From: Gymnopilus junonius
Taxonomy: Eukaryota > Basidiomycota > Agaricomycetes > Agaricales > Galerinaceae
NCBI GenBank assembly: GCA_015501075.1
Contig: JADNYJ010000005.1
Span: 124,001 to 188,000, forward strand
DNA: 64,000 bases
Direction: 5' to 3'
Positions 9,693 to 21,782 of the stretch are shown piece after piece (position 1 is the stretch's first letter; each line of letters begins with the position of its first letter). Both the position numbers and the translations under genes were made by a program. The notes beneath the pieces are model-generated. The model searched no databases and was not told the origin of the DNA. It saw only the letters and a list, made by a program, of their open reading frames with translations.

Positions 9693-11890
9693 CTAAAGCT
9701 CAGAACACTTTGTTTTGCACATCTGAACTTGCTGGGAACTGATGACAGAATATTACTAACAAGGACTTTTTGTCATTTGAAGGGTCTGAGAATGAGATTC
9801 TTAAGCAGTGATTCGCCTGACTCTCGAAATGCTTTGGCTATAAAAAAACAAAAGTGCATTAATTTGTTGAGAAAAACATCCTTAGATACTCATCACTGTT
9901 GATATTTCTATGAAATCTATCCATCGCAGGTGCCGCTGTTGATGTGATGGTTCTAGGATTTAAATACCATCTGCAGAAAAGGTGTTAGAGGGAGGGGGGA
10001 AGGGTGTGACATATCTTGTGCATTGGGTGAAAGGCCTATTAAAGTGCAAAATTTCAATGTGATGCAGGCATGATAGTCAAACAATGAGAGGACAACGGAT
10101 GAAGGACGAGTACAGCAGGCTCTATTTTTAAATGGCCATTTTATAGGTATAAAGGGTACCACAGCCTAATATCTGGTCCAGTCATTCTATTTATTGTGAT
10201 AGGAGCAGGCTGATAATAAAGAGTATAAATCAGCAGAAAGGTAGGTATACATACCAGGAGCAATATCTTATAATTATGATAGGAGCACCTCGATGATATG
10301 GTGATATTTGGAAGGGAGGAGGAGGAGGTATACCCAGGATTTGTGATCAACCTATATCTTCACCACTTATTTTTATCTAGATGTGAATGGGATGAATATG
10401 AGTGCTATATAAGTCATTAATATCTACTTTAAGAGACCAGATAGGCCAGAGGTCTACTGGTGAATTGTTATTGAGGAAGGGAACAAGGATGTCAAAAAAG
10501 CGAGAGATAAATCTAATGTGAGGGAAGTTCTCTGAAATAAAATATTCTAAAGACATAGACATTTATAAGTGCTTCTAGGAGGGCAATATAGAGCAGAAAA
10601 CATAAGACATCAAGATTCAAATTACAATGTATTTTGCACCTAGCATTGCAGACACACAGATGTAAAGCTACGTTTCCGTCATGTTATTGAATTTTATACT
10701 GTGTGCCTGCAATGTTAGGTGCAAAATACATCATAATTTGATGTCATGTTTTCTGCTCTATACTGCCCTCCTAGAAGCATCTATAAATGTATAAAGGTGG
10801 TAGTTTAGTCGTCTATATGTTGTATAACAATATTCCTACTCTTGTAATGTTATATTCATTCTCCACCATTATGATTACTGACCTATGATGAGTGCAATGT
10901 ACTAAGGCCCATTTCTCAATGTCACCTTCAAGGCACACGCTTTTAAAGGTCATAATCAGGAATGTAATCTGGGGAAAGCTTAAATCTAGCTTCAGGAAGC
11001 AGTACTTCTCCTTCAGACTCATAAACACATCCATCTTCACCTATGTATAGGCCACATTTGCACTCATTTACCAGCATATTTGGGAGTTTCTTTGGAATAA
11101 ACAGGTAAGAAGTTATAAGACTAATATTCTTAAGTTATCTGGTATTTAGGTGCTGTGGGACAAGGCAGAGACACCTAGAGTGTCTCTGTAAGAAGACAGC
11201 TATTTTCATGTCTAAATAAGGTAATATGGTGCAATAGAATCTAGATGCATCTACTACTTAATTTAGGTACATAGAAAGGAGGGCGCACATAAAAAATGGA
11301 TGAAATTGATAGGGAACAGTAGAATATACGTGCTCGACGTCGGGCACAGCGAGCGGAAGACAGCAGAACAAGTGCTGGAGGTTAAGGCCGTCGGTCTATA
11401 TTTGGCATGGGCGCACACCTGTCGCATGCCGACGAAGTCCCGCCAGGTGATCAATCACGTGGATGCCTTACCTATAATCGGCGGGTAAGCAGAAAGGAGG
11501 AAATGAAATGAAATCGATTTTGGCTGACTACATTAAACTGGATACAAACTTGTAGGCACAACGTGATCGGTTCGTGCCTACTAATATGACAGACAGGGTG
11601 GGAACCTTAGGTGTGGAGTGAAGAACTTTACTTGTGATACATACATAATTTATATAAACAATAAAAACAAGGATATATCATTTTCATCAAGAGCAATCAT
11701 CCAGATAGCAATCCAAAGTAGTTCAACTTCGACTCGTCATCTTCCTCGTCTAATTGTACATGCTAGTTCTGTATAAAGTTCGTGGAATGAATAGAGTATT
11801 AGTTTGAAAGCATTAAGATCCATGAAATGTTCGTAAAAATAGTGTCAAGGAATAGAGATAAGACCCAAGTCACTCCGCGAAGGAGCTCAG
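9693..11890. other. Gene-free AT-rich stretch
   Basis: No protein-coding gene is supported here. Directly after the LTR, about 9696-9905 on the plus strand is open for some 68 codons and might be the displaced 3' part of the gene at 2412, but nothing proves it. A foldback repeat lies at 10559-10790. The last 250 bp are the 3' flank of the GH5-like gene. Confidence 0.5.
10559..10790. repeat. Foldback (inverted repeat) element, 232 bp
   Basis: Arms at 10559-10659 and 10699-10790 are reverse complements with a few mismatches and small gaps, around a loop of about 39 bp. They share ACATTTATA, GCTTCTAGGAGGGC and GTATTTTGCACCTA in inverted order. The size and structure fit a MITE or foldback element. 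The ends are not sharply defined, and I see no target duplication. Confidence 0.75.
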
Positions 11891-14226
11891 CTAGTTAGAG
11901 TCAGCACCGAATTGCTGGGCGGCTTGCTGAATGGTGTTAACAAGGGGGTCGGCTCTGCAGAGACATAATCAAAGACTGCTGGACGTCATGATGAGTCGCA
12001 ACGTACCCTATGCTATTAATGGCATAACCGTCGTTGGGAGAGAGGCCTGTTCCAGTCACAGTAGGGCTGACGCCTGTGCCCGACACTGTGGGACTGACCA
12101 CGGTACCAACGGCCGTCGTCAGATTAGCTTGAGACCACTAAGAACAACATAAGCCAAATGAAAATTAATCTTTGAAGGTTGGCTACTTGCCTGGTATTGA
12201 ACCATTCCTTGCAAGCCATTAGATAACCCAGCTATGAAAGGTGTCGGCGAAATAAAATTGCAAGATAACATGAAGCCATACCTTCCAACCACTGTGTGTA
12301 AGCGTCATTTTGTTGAGCATCAGTGACCCCAAATGGCTGCTGAGTCTGATTAGACGCTGTATATTATATTTTTGTTAATTTTCAGAAGAAAGGATGGTTT
12401 TCGAACTAAAAAGTCCTACAGGAGTCAGATCCAAACGGTGCTTGGGTCTCATTGAAAGGCACGAAAAACGGTGCGTTAGCTTGCGTCACCAAACCGAAGC
12501 CAGTCAGCGAAACGGGCTTTCCGAACCTATGGTTGCTCCAGTCAACAATACACTCGCTGGAAGCATGACTTAAATGCTTACAATTTTCCAAGATCAGCCT
12601 GTCTGCGTATCCAATCCAGACCTTGATTGAGAGTGTTGTTGAAAGCAGGAAGCGAGGGATCGTCCACTCCATACGAATTTTGGTCTGGGAAAAGCTGGAA
12701 TGTTCCAAATCCAATCTCCGGGATGTTGATGATATCTTCACTGTCAACACCTTGAGATCCATCGAAAGCGGATCCCACACCTTGGTCATCAGCTGACTGA
12801 CGCCGTGTTTCTAAAAAAGGATCACGTAAGTGACTGCTTTAGGGATAGTCAGTAGCAAGCAGACCAGTAGAAACCCATCGGCCTCGGATGCGAATACCTC
12901 CTGTTTCTGACCCTGTTCTCTTTTGGAGCTGCCGCGTCTTTTTGAAAGCTTCCTTACGTTCCTGAATGATCGATCTTCTCGTCAACGGCTTTGGAGCAGC
13001 AGCACGACGACTGTTTGGAGCTGGGGACGTTTGAGGGGGTGGAACGACTCGCGGGAAGAGCTTCGTGCAATCGGCGCAGAAGAATCCTTGGGTACTGGAA
13101 ATATGTGAGCAATGGAAAGAAGCAGAACCGAATACGTACCCTGATGCCACAAGATGGTTTGGATCTACCGTCGATATGTGCTGTGCGACAGTGGAGTGGA
13201 ACTGGGTTATCGTAGTAGTAGTGCAGGTGGGCGACGAGGCTACAGACGAATTACACCTGGAATGAATGGATAAGCACAATTTCATCTGTAGATAATCATC
13301 ACCCACCTTGGATCATTTGCAATTTCCCTAATAGCAAATGTGTTAAAAGAGTGCGATCAATGAGACGATATAAGCATACCATGCGAAAATAGCAGGACTG
13401 TCGACATATCGAGAGACAACTTGCGTCGTATAGTTCATAAATTTGGAAAGAATTGTTTCGTTTGTATAAAACCCATCATGCATCTGGTTAGGTGCAAATT
13501 CGCGGACATAAACATCCATCCCCCCTGTATGTCTGGTTAATCACTGGAAAGAGCCTTCTCCGTGTCATAGCGTACCGTAGTCGTTACTTAAGAAATTTCG
13601 AGGAAGGGTGTTGTTCGTTCCATTAGTTACATCACGGGCGCTTAATGAAACACCTGAAGTTGAATTGTCCACAAGAGGCAGAGGATTCCAGTTGTTCGTC
13701 AGGGAGAAATGTAGCAGCAAGCCGTGCTTCTCAGCAAGACGGACGACAGCGTCCAGTTTTTGCAGGCCGTTCGTTCCGTTGTTGATGGTTGTGGTGCCAT
13801 TTGCAATTAATTGGAACCATGTGCCATTCTCCGGAATGGTAGTCACGTCTAAACGATAGTCCGCGTAGTTACAAGAACAGATAAAAAGACTGCGTACCAT
13901 TGAAGGCCCATGTTCTGACGACCTTGATTCCTTTGGCCGAAATGTTTCCCAATGTATGATCAATATCTTCCTCTGAATTCAAGGCAGCCAACCAATACGC
14001 GTTCGTGCCGACGAAATCAAATTTGCTGGGATGTGGAAGTAAGAGCTGTGAGGGAGGGAGAGAAAGAATACGACTGCACAGACCTGCCGTTGACCATAAA
14101 ATGGGGGCCTTGGGTCGTAACGAACTTGGAGGGAGGCGCGCTTCTTTTGGCTTGGGTTCGTGTCGGAGAGGCTGCAGACACGAGCAAAGCACCACAGACG
14201 GCCTGCCAGATGAGAGCAGGATGCAT
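11891..14226 (-). CDS. GH5_7-like secreted protein, catalytic Glu residues replaced
   Basis: The start at 14226 gives a signal peptide (MHPALIWQAVCGALLVSAAS). The exons then follow the endo-beta-1,4-mannanase layout: FVGTNAYWLAAL, GIKVVRTWAFN, FSLTNNWN, then a long loop region and KPVSLTGFGLVT. In active GH5_7 enzymes the acid/base Glu sits in an ANEPRC motif and the nucleophile Glu in an EEFG or EEYG motif. Here these read ANDPRC and TGFG, so neither Glu is present. A 21-nt exon (13307-13327) encodes the EIANDP part. A Pro/Arg-rich insert of roughly 75 residues, with CADCTKLFPR at its start and RGRWVST near its end, follows HLVASG. The C-terminal exon ends in QQAAQQFGADSN with TAG at 11891. 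It may be a carbohydrate-binding pseudoenzyme. Exon joins are by eye. Confidence 0.85.
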
Positions 14227-14287
14227 GGCGGCGAAGGGGAAGGGTGGGGACAAGGCGCAAACACGAAACGAAAGAGGGATGGCAGGG

Positions 14288-14294
14288 ATATATA
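14288..14294 (-). promoter_or_regulatory. Possible TATA box of the GH5-like gene
   Basis: The minus strand reads GTATATATCCC about 65 bp upstream of the ATG at 14226, a plausible core promoter. The 325-bp gap to the divergent gene at 14552 must hold both promoters. Confidence 0.35.
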
Positions 14295-14551
14295 CGATTT
14301 CGGCGATATCTCCATCTATTTCGCTTGCTGTGGCAGTTATGTACGGGTGCGCCGAAGATACGGTGCATGTGGAAACGAAACAGGCCGCCGATAAACATCA
14401 AACCGACAACGAAAGACCGTCCGGCACGGACAAGGCTAAATTGAAAGAAGAAATTGACCACTGATGGAACTTCGCACAAACAGAAATAGCGATCATCTTC
14501 ACACGCCTGACAGCACAGGTTCATCCTGTATTACTAATACTGCTATTAGTT

Positions 14552-16039
14552 ATGTTCAGACCCATCACCGCCCCGTCTAGGCGCCTACCTGTCCTCCTGC
14601 GCACAGTTAGACTACCGCGCCCTCGTTCGGCCCATAGCAGCCCAGCAGGTCAGCACGATGCGTGGATTCGTACACGCAGGATCCTCCAATACGGTCTGGG
14701 GGGCGTCCTAGCGATCGCATTCTCCGCTGTTGCATATTACGAAGGCGCCCATCTTTACATCGAACATGTTGACATGAAACCCGAATCAGATCCCGAGGTT
14801 AAAAAGTGGCAATGGGATGTCGTCAACAGCGAATGGACTGGCGATTCTGCCAAGGGAGGTACTGACCCTGCACTAGGCTATCGAGCGCGACATATTCTCC
14901 ATGCCGCCTGGTCCGCTTACACAGATGAGGCCCCCAGTGCCTCAGTAATCATTGAGGACCCAGCTCAGTCGCAATCCATCCACGTCGTCGATTCCCGCCT
15001 CCAGCAGACCGAACACCATTTATGGAATGCTATTTTACTGGCGGAGAAGAAACTTGCTAAGAGCGAGCTCAATCCCTCTTCCTTTATGATTTTGCTCCTC
15101 CGTCATGCTGCAGTGTCCGAGCAGATCGGAGTCGGTCCATTCCCTCGGCTTGCAAAGGAGGACTATGAACGAGCATGGCAATATTCCTCAGATCCCACTT
15201 ATCGACAGTTTATTGCATGGAGGCTTGGGGACCTCGACCATCGCATGGGTCACGACACAGACGCTCTTTTTTGGTGGGATAGGTCCTCCCGGTTGGCTCA
15301 AGAAGTTAACCAGAAAGGCGGTGCGCCTCCCACAGGTATTTTCAGAATACCTCAGACTCCTCTGGCTCAGCGAATACTTTCGTCCGTTCTCGTATCCAGA
15401 TCTGCATATTTAGCAGCGTCCGGAAAACTGAAAGATGCCCAAACCCTGGAGGAGTCCGCCCTTGAATTACTTCGATCTATTCCTTTCCCAGAGTCTATAG
15501 CATCCGCTTCCCCACCTCAAGCCCTTCATGCTTTGTACTTGCTCCAACGTTCGTCACTCCTCTCCATACATCTTGCTGAGGTCCTACATGCTCAGCGTCG
15601 CCCCGTTCGTTTTTCTATGCAGTGGCTTGCATCAGCCGCTGAGTCTTCAGAACGTGTTGCACGCATCCTCACGAATTCATCGCACGCTGACACTCAGAAG
15701 GAATCCACAGGTCCCAAAAATAACAAGCTGCTGCCCGTGTATACAGGCTCTTACTCTATGAATAACTCAGCTAGCGCATTATTGCGAGATGCCCGTCGTA
15801 CTGCAGCCGAGGCGTGGAACATGATGGGCATTCTACATGAAGATCATGAGGGCCTAAAGTCCCGCTTGGCATTTGAGTGCTATCAACGTGCCGTGAACTG
15901 GGCAGGGACAGTAAAAGAAAGTGGAAAAGATCTTCAGGCTGCTGACGATGTTCTGGATTCGGATTGGAAGATATACTGGGCGAATTATCAGCGTCTTAAA
16001 AACGTCCAGGAAAGACCTAATCCCAAGATGTCAAAATGA
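14552..16039 (+). CDS. Mitochondrial membrane protein with TPR-like helices (MGR3-like?)
   Basis: One uninterrupted 495-codon frame, unusual among the intron-rich neighbours. The N-terminus is rich in Arg, Ser and Pro and lacks acidic residues, as in mitochondrial presequences. A single hydrophobic segment follows at about residues 46-64 (YGLGGVLAIAFSAVAYYEG). The rest is soluble and mostly helical, with TPR-like repeats (for example YERAWQY, SALELLRSIPFP, AFECYQRAVNWAG). This layout fits Mgr3, the adaptor of the i-AAA protease at the mitochondrial inner membrane. I cannot confirm the family without a profile search; other TPR membrane proteins are possible. It is divergent from the GH5-like gene. 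Confidence 0.75.
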   Translation: MFRPITAPSRRLPVLLRTVRLPRPRSAHSSPAGQHDAWIRTRRILQYGLGGVLAIAFSAVAYYEGAHLYIEHVDMKPESDPEVKKWQWDVVNSEWTGDSAKGGTDPALGYRARHILHAAWSAYTDEAPSASVIIEDPAQSQSIHVVDSRLQQTEHHLWNAILLAEKKLAKSELNPSSFMILLLRHAAVSEQIGVGPFPRLAKEDYERAWQYSSDPTYRQFIAWRLGDLDHRMGHDTDALFWWDRSSRLAQEVNQKGGAPPTGIFRIPQTPLAQRILSSVLVSRSAYLAASGKLKDAQTLEESALELLRSIPFPESIASASPPQALHALYLLQRSSLLSIHLAEVLHAQRRPVRFSMQWLASAAESSERVARILTNSSHADTQKESTGPKNNKLLPVYTGSYSMNNSASALLRDARRTAAEAWNMMGILHEDHEGLKSRLAFECYQRAVNWAGTVKESGKDLQAADDVLDSDWKIYWANYQRLKNVQERPNPKMSK

Positions 16040-16391
16040 TTTCTCCGAATGTTTAAAAAAGCCTTTGCATGGGTACCTGAATCTTCGAGAATGAACAATT
16101 TCCTGGTATGTACTCTATATATGGCGAGGGTCTAACCATTTGGGCGATCTATTCAAAAGTAGTGCGTGTAGAAGACCAAGAGTAAGTGTCTAGTCGAAGG
16201 TGTGAGGAAGATATTGCATCTAAGGTTATGATGTCAATGCCATGTGATTTTTTGACATTGAAGTCAGTTATGGTACATAACTCTTTCCTTCCTCATCGGA
16301 TATCATACAACTTGTGAAGCTGCTACCTAGTCACCTACATACACCCTTCGGATAAGTCTACGGCTAATCGTCAATCAAAAGAAACAGAAAT
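16040..16391. other. Intergenic region
   Basis: This 352-bp stretch between two plus-strand genes contains the 3' flank of the TPR-like gene and the promoter of the DPP III gene. I see no open frame, repeat or RNA gene in it. Confidence 0.6.
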
Positions 16392-19300
16392 ATGGCTAGC
16401 TCTGCTGCTATCCATGCTGATCGATTCCTTGCTGATCGTGCTGCTCCTATCTGTAGTCTTGATGTGGGCAAGTCATTTGCACAGCTGAGGTATAGTGCAT
16501 TTCATGATATTTGTCTAATCAAATCATGAGAAATTCAAAGGTTAATTTTAGCGAAAAAGAAAAGAAGTACGCCCATTATCTTGGAGCAGCATCTTGGGCT
16601 GGTGCGCGAATCATTCAAGGCGAGCTTCATAGCCCCCTTCAAAATAGGGTGATTTTGATCCTGTGAGATAGGACAATGGACTCCGCAAGCCCTGGACCTG
16701 TACGATCTTTTGATCTTGATATTTAGCAGCGAGCAAGGTGGACTGGCAGATGTAGACACTTTGCAAAAGACTTCTGGCCTCACTCCGACCGAATGGGAAG
16801 ATCTACTGCAATACACGTCTCAGGTGAACATACAGCTACGATGAGCGCAATATGTTCTTAATTGACGCGTCTGATCATTTTCAGGTCTTGAGCAATCTCG
16901 TCAACTTCAAGACCTTTGGATTCACCAAGATCGTTCCTCGTGTATCTGCCGACAAGTTCGAAACCGTCTTGTTCAAGTCTGTGAATGCGACCAAGGCTCT
17001 CCCTCTATGGCAAAAGGTGAGCAATTGCATACCATAACTTTCCACTCCCTATACTGATTTCTATATCCAGCTGAAAGACCACATTTACGCAACTAGTCCT
17101 GAATCTAGCCTGTTCATTGGCAAGCGCATCCTTGGACATATATCAAACTATTATCCTGGGTCGGAACTGATCAATGACGATGAAGTATCTGCAGTCCAGG
17201 TAGCCGCCGAAAAAATCGGTGTCGACGTCTTAAATACTCGGTGAGTTAATCTTCCTATTTTATATTCGCGATATTTATCATGGAATCATAGAGTGGTCAA
17301 AAATGGTCCCAATGATTTTGTGCTTTTAGTTGCATCTGCCAAGGCACGGCCTTCTGCTTTACACGACATTGATATCAAGGCAGGGGACAAAGCGAAACTC
17401 ACAGTTCAATACGGCGATTTTTCTGACGCCCTCGCCAATGTAGTAGAAGCCTTGAACGAAGTATGTCACGTTTTCTTGTAATATTCTAACAAGTGGTGAG
17501 TGTTTGTGCAGGCGAAGAAGTATACCGCGAACGAAAATCAAACTAAGATGATCGAAGCATATATTAAATCGTAAGGGACCAAGGCTTCCTGCATTTCTTA
17601 GCTTATTTCCATATAATCAAGGTTTACGACCGGGTCGATTGAAGACCATAAAGAGGGTTCGAGGTGGTGGGTTCGAGACGTCGGACCGGTTGTAGAATCG
17701 TACATTGGCGTGAGTTGCTCATAATTTCTGAGCTTGTGAACAAATTTTGACTGAAATGCATAGTTCATTGAGACGTACGTTGATCCTTATGGCGGCCGTG
17801 CGGAGTGGGAAGGTACGGTTTTCATCCACTTACTGTGGACTCTTCACCTATAAGAACATGCCAGGGTTCACTGCAATTGTGAATAAGCAACTAAGCGCAA
17901 AGTATGAGACTTTAGTAGAAGATGCCCCGAATCTCATCAAGGTTCTGCCCTGGGGGAAAGACTTCGAAGTTGATGTCTTCCGCAAGCCCGACTTCACGGC
18001 TTTGGAAGTGGTTACTTTTGCAACAGGAGGCGAGTGCTTCTCCATGTAATTCCTGTAATTTGCGTTGACCTCGTCTGGTTTATGACTTGTAGGCATCCCG
18101 GCTGGAATTAATGTAAGACCTTTTTTTTTTACTAAATAAGAATATCCTGGCCTGATTTTCTGCACAGATACCTGTAGGGAATCAGTTTCTTGTCACCTAG
18201 GCGTCCGTTAGAGGCCTTTTCTTCAGAACTACTACGATATAAGGGAGTCGATAGGTTTCAAGAACGTTTCACTTGCAGCAAGCTTATTCCTGGGCTTTCC
18301 TAAATCATTTATATTCATTCATTCTCAGAATATTCTCGCGGCCAAGGTCCCCAGTAAGAGACAGGATTCTATCTTCGCCAAGATTGAAGGATGCTGACAA
18401 CCATATATAGACGAGGAATTGACATTTATTCATCCTGATGATGTTGCCCTTTACAATGCGTGGGACAACAGGGCTTTCGAACTTCAAGTCGCTAACCACG
18501 AACTGCTTGGACATGGGTCTGGAAAGTTGTTCGAAGAGTACGCGGACGGCAAGAAGAACTTTGATCCCGAGAAGGTCAGTCAAGCTTACAGGCCCGAGCC
18601 CTAGCATCCCAGAGCTTATCCCAACTATCAGGTCATTAATCCACTTACAGGGGGGAAAATGTGAGTGTACCTGGTCGTCCAGAATTTTTTGACCTTAAGT
18701 TTTGTTGTCTCAGTACTTCTTGGTACAAACCCGGACAAACGCCTGGATCAGTTTTAGGTGAAGTCTCATCATCAATGGAAGAATGCCGTGCGGAGACCGT
18801 TGCTTTGTACTGTAAGCCGCTACATGCCATCAGCACCCTCGTGCTCATTATCAGGGCTGCTTTTCTAGTGGTCAGCAATCGTGATATCCTCAAGATATTC
18901 AACGTCAGTGAAATTAACTGTCTAACATGTGAAGTTGGAACATATACTGATTTTCTGTTTTGCAGTACGTTGACGAGAAGGACATCGAGGAAATCCAATA
19001 TATCACGTTCCTCCTTATGGCCCGAGCTGGTTTGAGGGCCTTGGAGTTCTACGACCCTGCAACCAAGAAGCATGGTCAAGCTCATATGCAAGCCCGGTAT
19101 GCCGTAGAGGTGTCAGACCAAATTATGTACCTATTGATGAACTGGCTCGTCTAGGCTCGGTATCACTCAACATCTCATCCTGTCTGGAATTGCAAGATTG
19201 GAGGAAGTCAGGGACGCCAATGGTGCACTGCAAAACCTGTATGTTCGGGTACGGATTTCTTATTGACCTGCATCAGAATTTCGATAGGAAACTTGTCATT

Positions 19301-19662
19301 TCAGGTTGATCGTGAACTGGTGTTGTCAAAGGGAAGGGACGCCGTAGGCAAACTCTTGGTTGAACTTCAAGTCCGCAAGAGCACTGCCGATGCTGCTGGG
19401 GCTCGAGAATACTACACAAATCTAACGAAGCCCCTTCCAGGCTGGGAAGGTGAGATTCGAGATATGGTGCTTCGCAAGAAACTGGTGCGTCATAGGTCAT
19501 GTCTCTTCCTGGCCCGGCAAATTCCTCAAAATATATTCGTTCTAGCCCCGCAAGTTTTTTGTTCAACCTAACACCTTTTTGGAGAATGATAAGGTGGTTC
19601 TCAAAGAATATCCTCTTACAACTGTTGGAGTTATCCAAAGCTTTATCGATCGTAAATTGTGA
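16392..19662 (+). CDS. DPP3: Dipeptidyl peptidase III (M49)
   Basis: A zinc metallopeptidase that removes dipeptides from the N-terminus of short peptides, mainly in the cytosol. The ATG at 16392 gives MASSAAIHADRF, followed by KKYAHYLGAASWAGARIIQG and FKTFGFTKIVPRV. The M49 signature HELLGH lies at 18497-18514, followed by GSGKLFEEY, and the third zinc-ligand motif EECRAE is near 18778-18795. Both are intact. Further family motifs are WYKPGQTPGSVLGE and, at the C-terminus, PRKFFVQPN after the last intron, ending with TGA at 19662. The gene has many short introns. The estimated product of about 700 residues is the normal family size. It converges on PTC7 with 258 bp between stops. Confidence 0.93.
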
Positions 19663-19920
19663 GCTGTAAAAGGCAGTGGTGGAAAGCGCCCAGTAACCTA
19701 AAGATATGAATGTAACATAACCGATGTACAAAGTAACGAAAGATATAGGATATTCTATGGGTGATATGGGAGGCAAAACGGAAATGTAAACGAGTGAGAT
19801 GTAAGGTAAGATAAATTAGCTCCAAGAAGTCCATACGATACGAACAATGTTAGCCTGTGATGATATTGGTTGATGGAATTGATATGCACAGGTTTCCGAA
19901 TTACTTTTGATAATGAAACG

Positions 19921-21765
19921 TCATGAGGATTCACGGATGAGAGCCACAATAACGGTTACGCTGGAAAAAATCTCGTAAGACCGAATCCTGTATTTCTGAA
20001 CGAGAGAACGAACTCGTCTATTTTCTGCAGAATCAAATGCATGGGAGTCAGATCTTGAACAATGAATGAAAAACGGCTCAAGTCTCACCCCTCCCCGGAA
20101 ATATTGCCCTACCCTTGAAGCCTCCCCTACGGAAAACAGTCAGCCGATTGAAAGTGCGAGAAACACGGAAAGGAAATCGAAGGAGGCTTGAAATAGGAAA
20201 AGAAAAGGATGCAACTCACGTTCAAATGGACTGACTCTCAACTTGCTCTTCATACATTGTCTCGCATAGTCAACTAGACGATCAGCCATGGCTTGCACCT
20301 GCTCATCTTCTGTGCCTCCTGCACGAGCGACCAGTGAACAGATTGTTACCATTTCGGAAGGGAAAACGTTATCAGAGAAACCATCCGTCTACAAAGCGTT
20401 AGTCGGGCCGGCCTGCATTAAGGGGGTAGATGTAGACACACATAGGCAACAACAATATCCCCATCTCGTAACTTTGTTTCAAACGCATCCGCCTCGCTCG
20501 GCGAATCAATGCATGCTCTTGCAAATCTGCGTGCGTTGTTCGTGGGTAGTTTGGTCAATTGTCTGGTGTGAGAAGGGAAAAGGAACCCAGATGAAAGGTT
20601 GGGTGAGAATATGATAATATCAAGATAACTCGCTGACTTTGGACAATTAAAGAAGTGTGTCTGCGGTCGCTGCCGGTATATCATGGATGTTTGACGTAGT
20701 ATTGAAAACCCACTATCTCCGAGGCTGTAACATGGGTCGTTCTTGAGTTAAGCTTGGAATGGTTCAGAGGAAAACAGAAAACAGACTTTGCCGACCGCAG
20801 AACTCCAGAAGCCGCATTCAGACTGATGATGCATGCGGTGCTGGAACCTGCCAGTTAAAATTACAACGTCACCAAATTGTAGCGCATTCGGCAGAAGACA
20901 GAAGAAAAAGGTACTAACCAGCTTGAACACTTTTTTCCCTCAACACTCCGCCATATGCCAAGTCCAGACACTCGTATGGCGTCATTTCCCAACCTTCGAT
21001 TTGCTCTCGCTCCTCATAATCCATCGTAGGATCGATTTCGGGTTCGCCTGCCCACGCATTCCGTGAATATCTATGGGCATGATACATGAGCGCTTGGGAG
21101 AAGAGCGAGGGATCGACGCCGCTTTCTACCCAGCCCCCGACACCGTCAGCGATGCCAAAAGATACGCCCTCCAGCAACAACGCAAAGCAGACGCGTCAAT
21201 AAATAAAAGAGAAACCATGGCGAAACGTATAGGCTCACTGAACGATTACGCATCTGCAGGAATGCGAAAGCAAAGGGGAAAAAGATGAGGCGTTAGCACT
21301 GCTCCAGCATTAGAGAGGTTGGATACCGATGCCAAAACTGACGAACGGGACCATTCACAGAGCAGGGACACGTACGTCTTGAATAAAGAAGAAATCTTCT
21401 CCTGGTTCGAGAGCCTGCTTGCCGACTTTGCCTTTCGAATTGCGACTGAGAGTCCGGTCCCTCCATGAACCAATGAGGGTGTCAGGTGAAAATGGAACCT
21501 TCTTCAACTCCGGGGTGTCGTAATCAGGCTTTCCAGCCCAGCTTGCGCCAATGTGGAAGGTGTACGGTCTTGGAGGCAGAGCTGCTGGAGTGTTGTGGGA
21601 ACTGTGGACATGTGTTGAGTTGAAACGCGGCTGAGAAGAGTATGTGCGCGCTCTCCGTAGAATGTGGCGGGCTAGAATAGGAGAATATGTAGAAAAAAGA
21701 GAGAATGAGAGTGGACAAGCATAATCGAATGTTGAGTGTGCCCAGCCAGCAATTTCAAAGAGCAT
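19921..21765 (-). CDS. PTC7: Mitochondrial PP2C-type phosphatase (PTC7-like)
   Basis: A metal-dependent Ser/Thr phosphatase of the PTC7 branch, which in yeast acts in mitochondria on the coenzyme Q pathway protein Coq7. From the ATG at 21765 the N-terminus carries a basic mitochondrial-type stretch (LARHILRRARTYSS). Then come FHIGASWAGKP, GEDFFFIQ, the core motif GIADGVGGW with its metal-binding Asp, and a segment with AYTDGFSDNVFP across an intron. The C-terminus joins across a short intron to KIDDVTVIVALIRESS, with TGA at 19921. Its ATG is only 17 bp from the stop of the upstream ABC gene, so its promoter must lie inside that gene or the start is elsewhere; I found no better start. Confidence 0.88.
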
Positions 21766-21782
21766 TATCTCATATCACGTGA

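Noticed and set aside
3432..9697. Five-base target-site duplication of the retrotransposon
   Set aside because: GAATG and CTAAA do not match, and shifting the LTR ends by up to three bases does not help.
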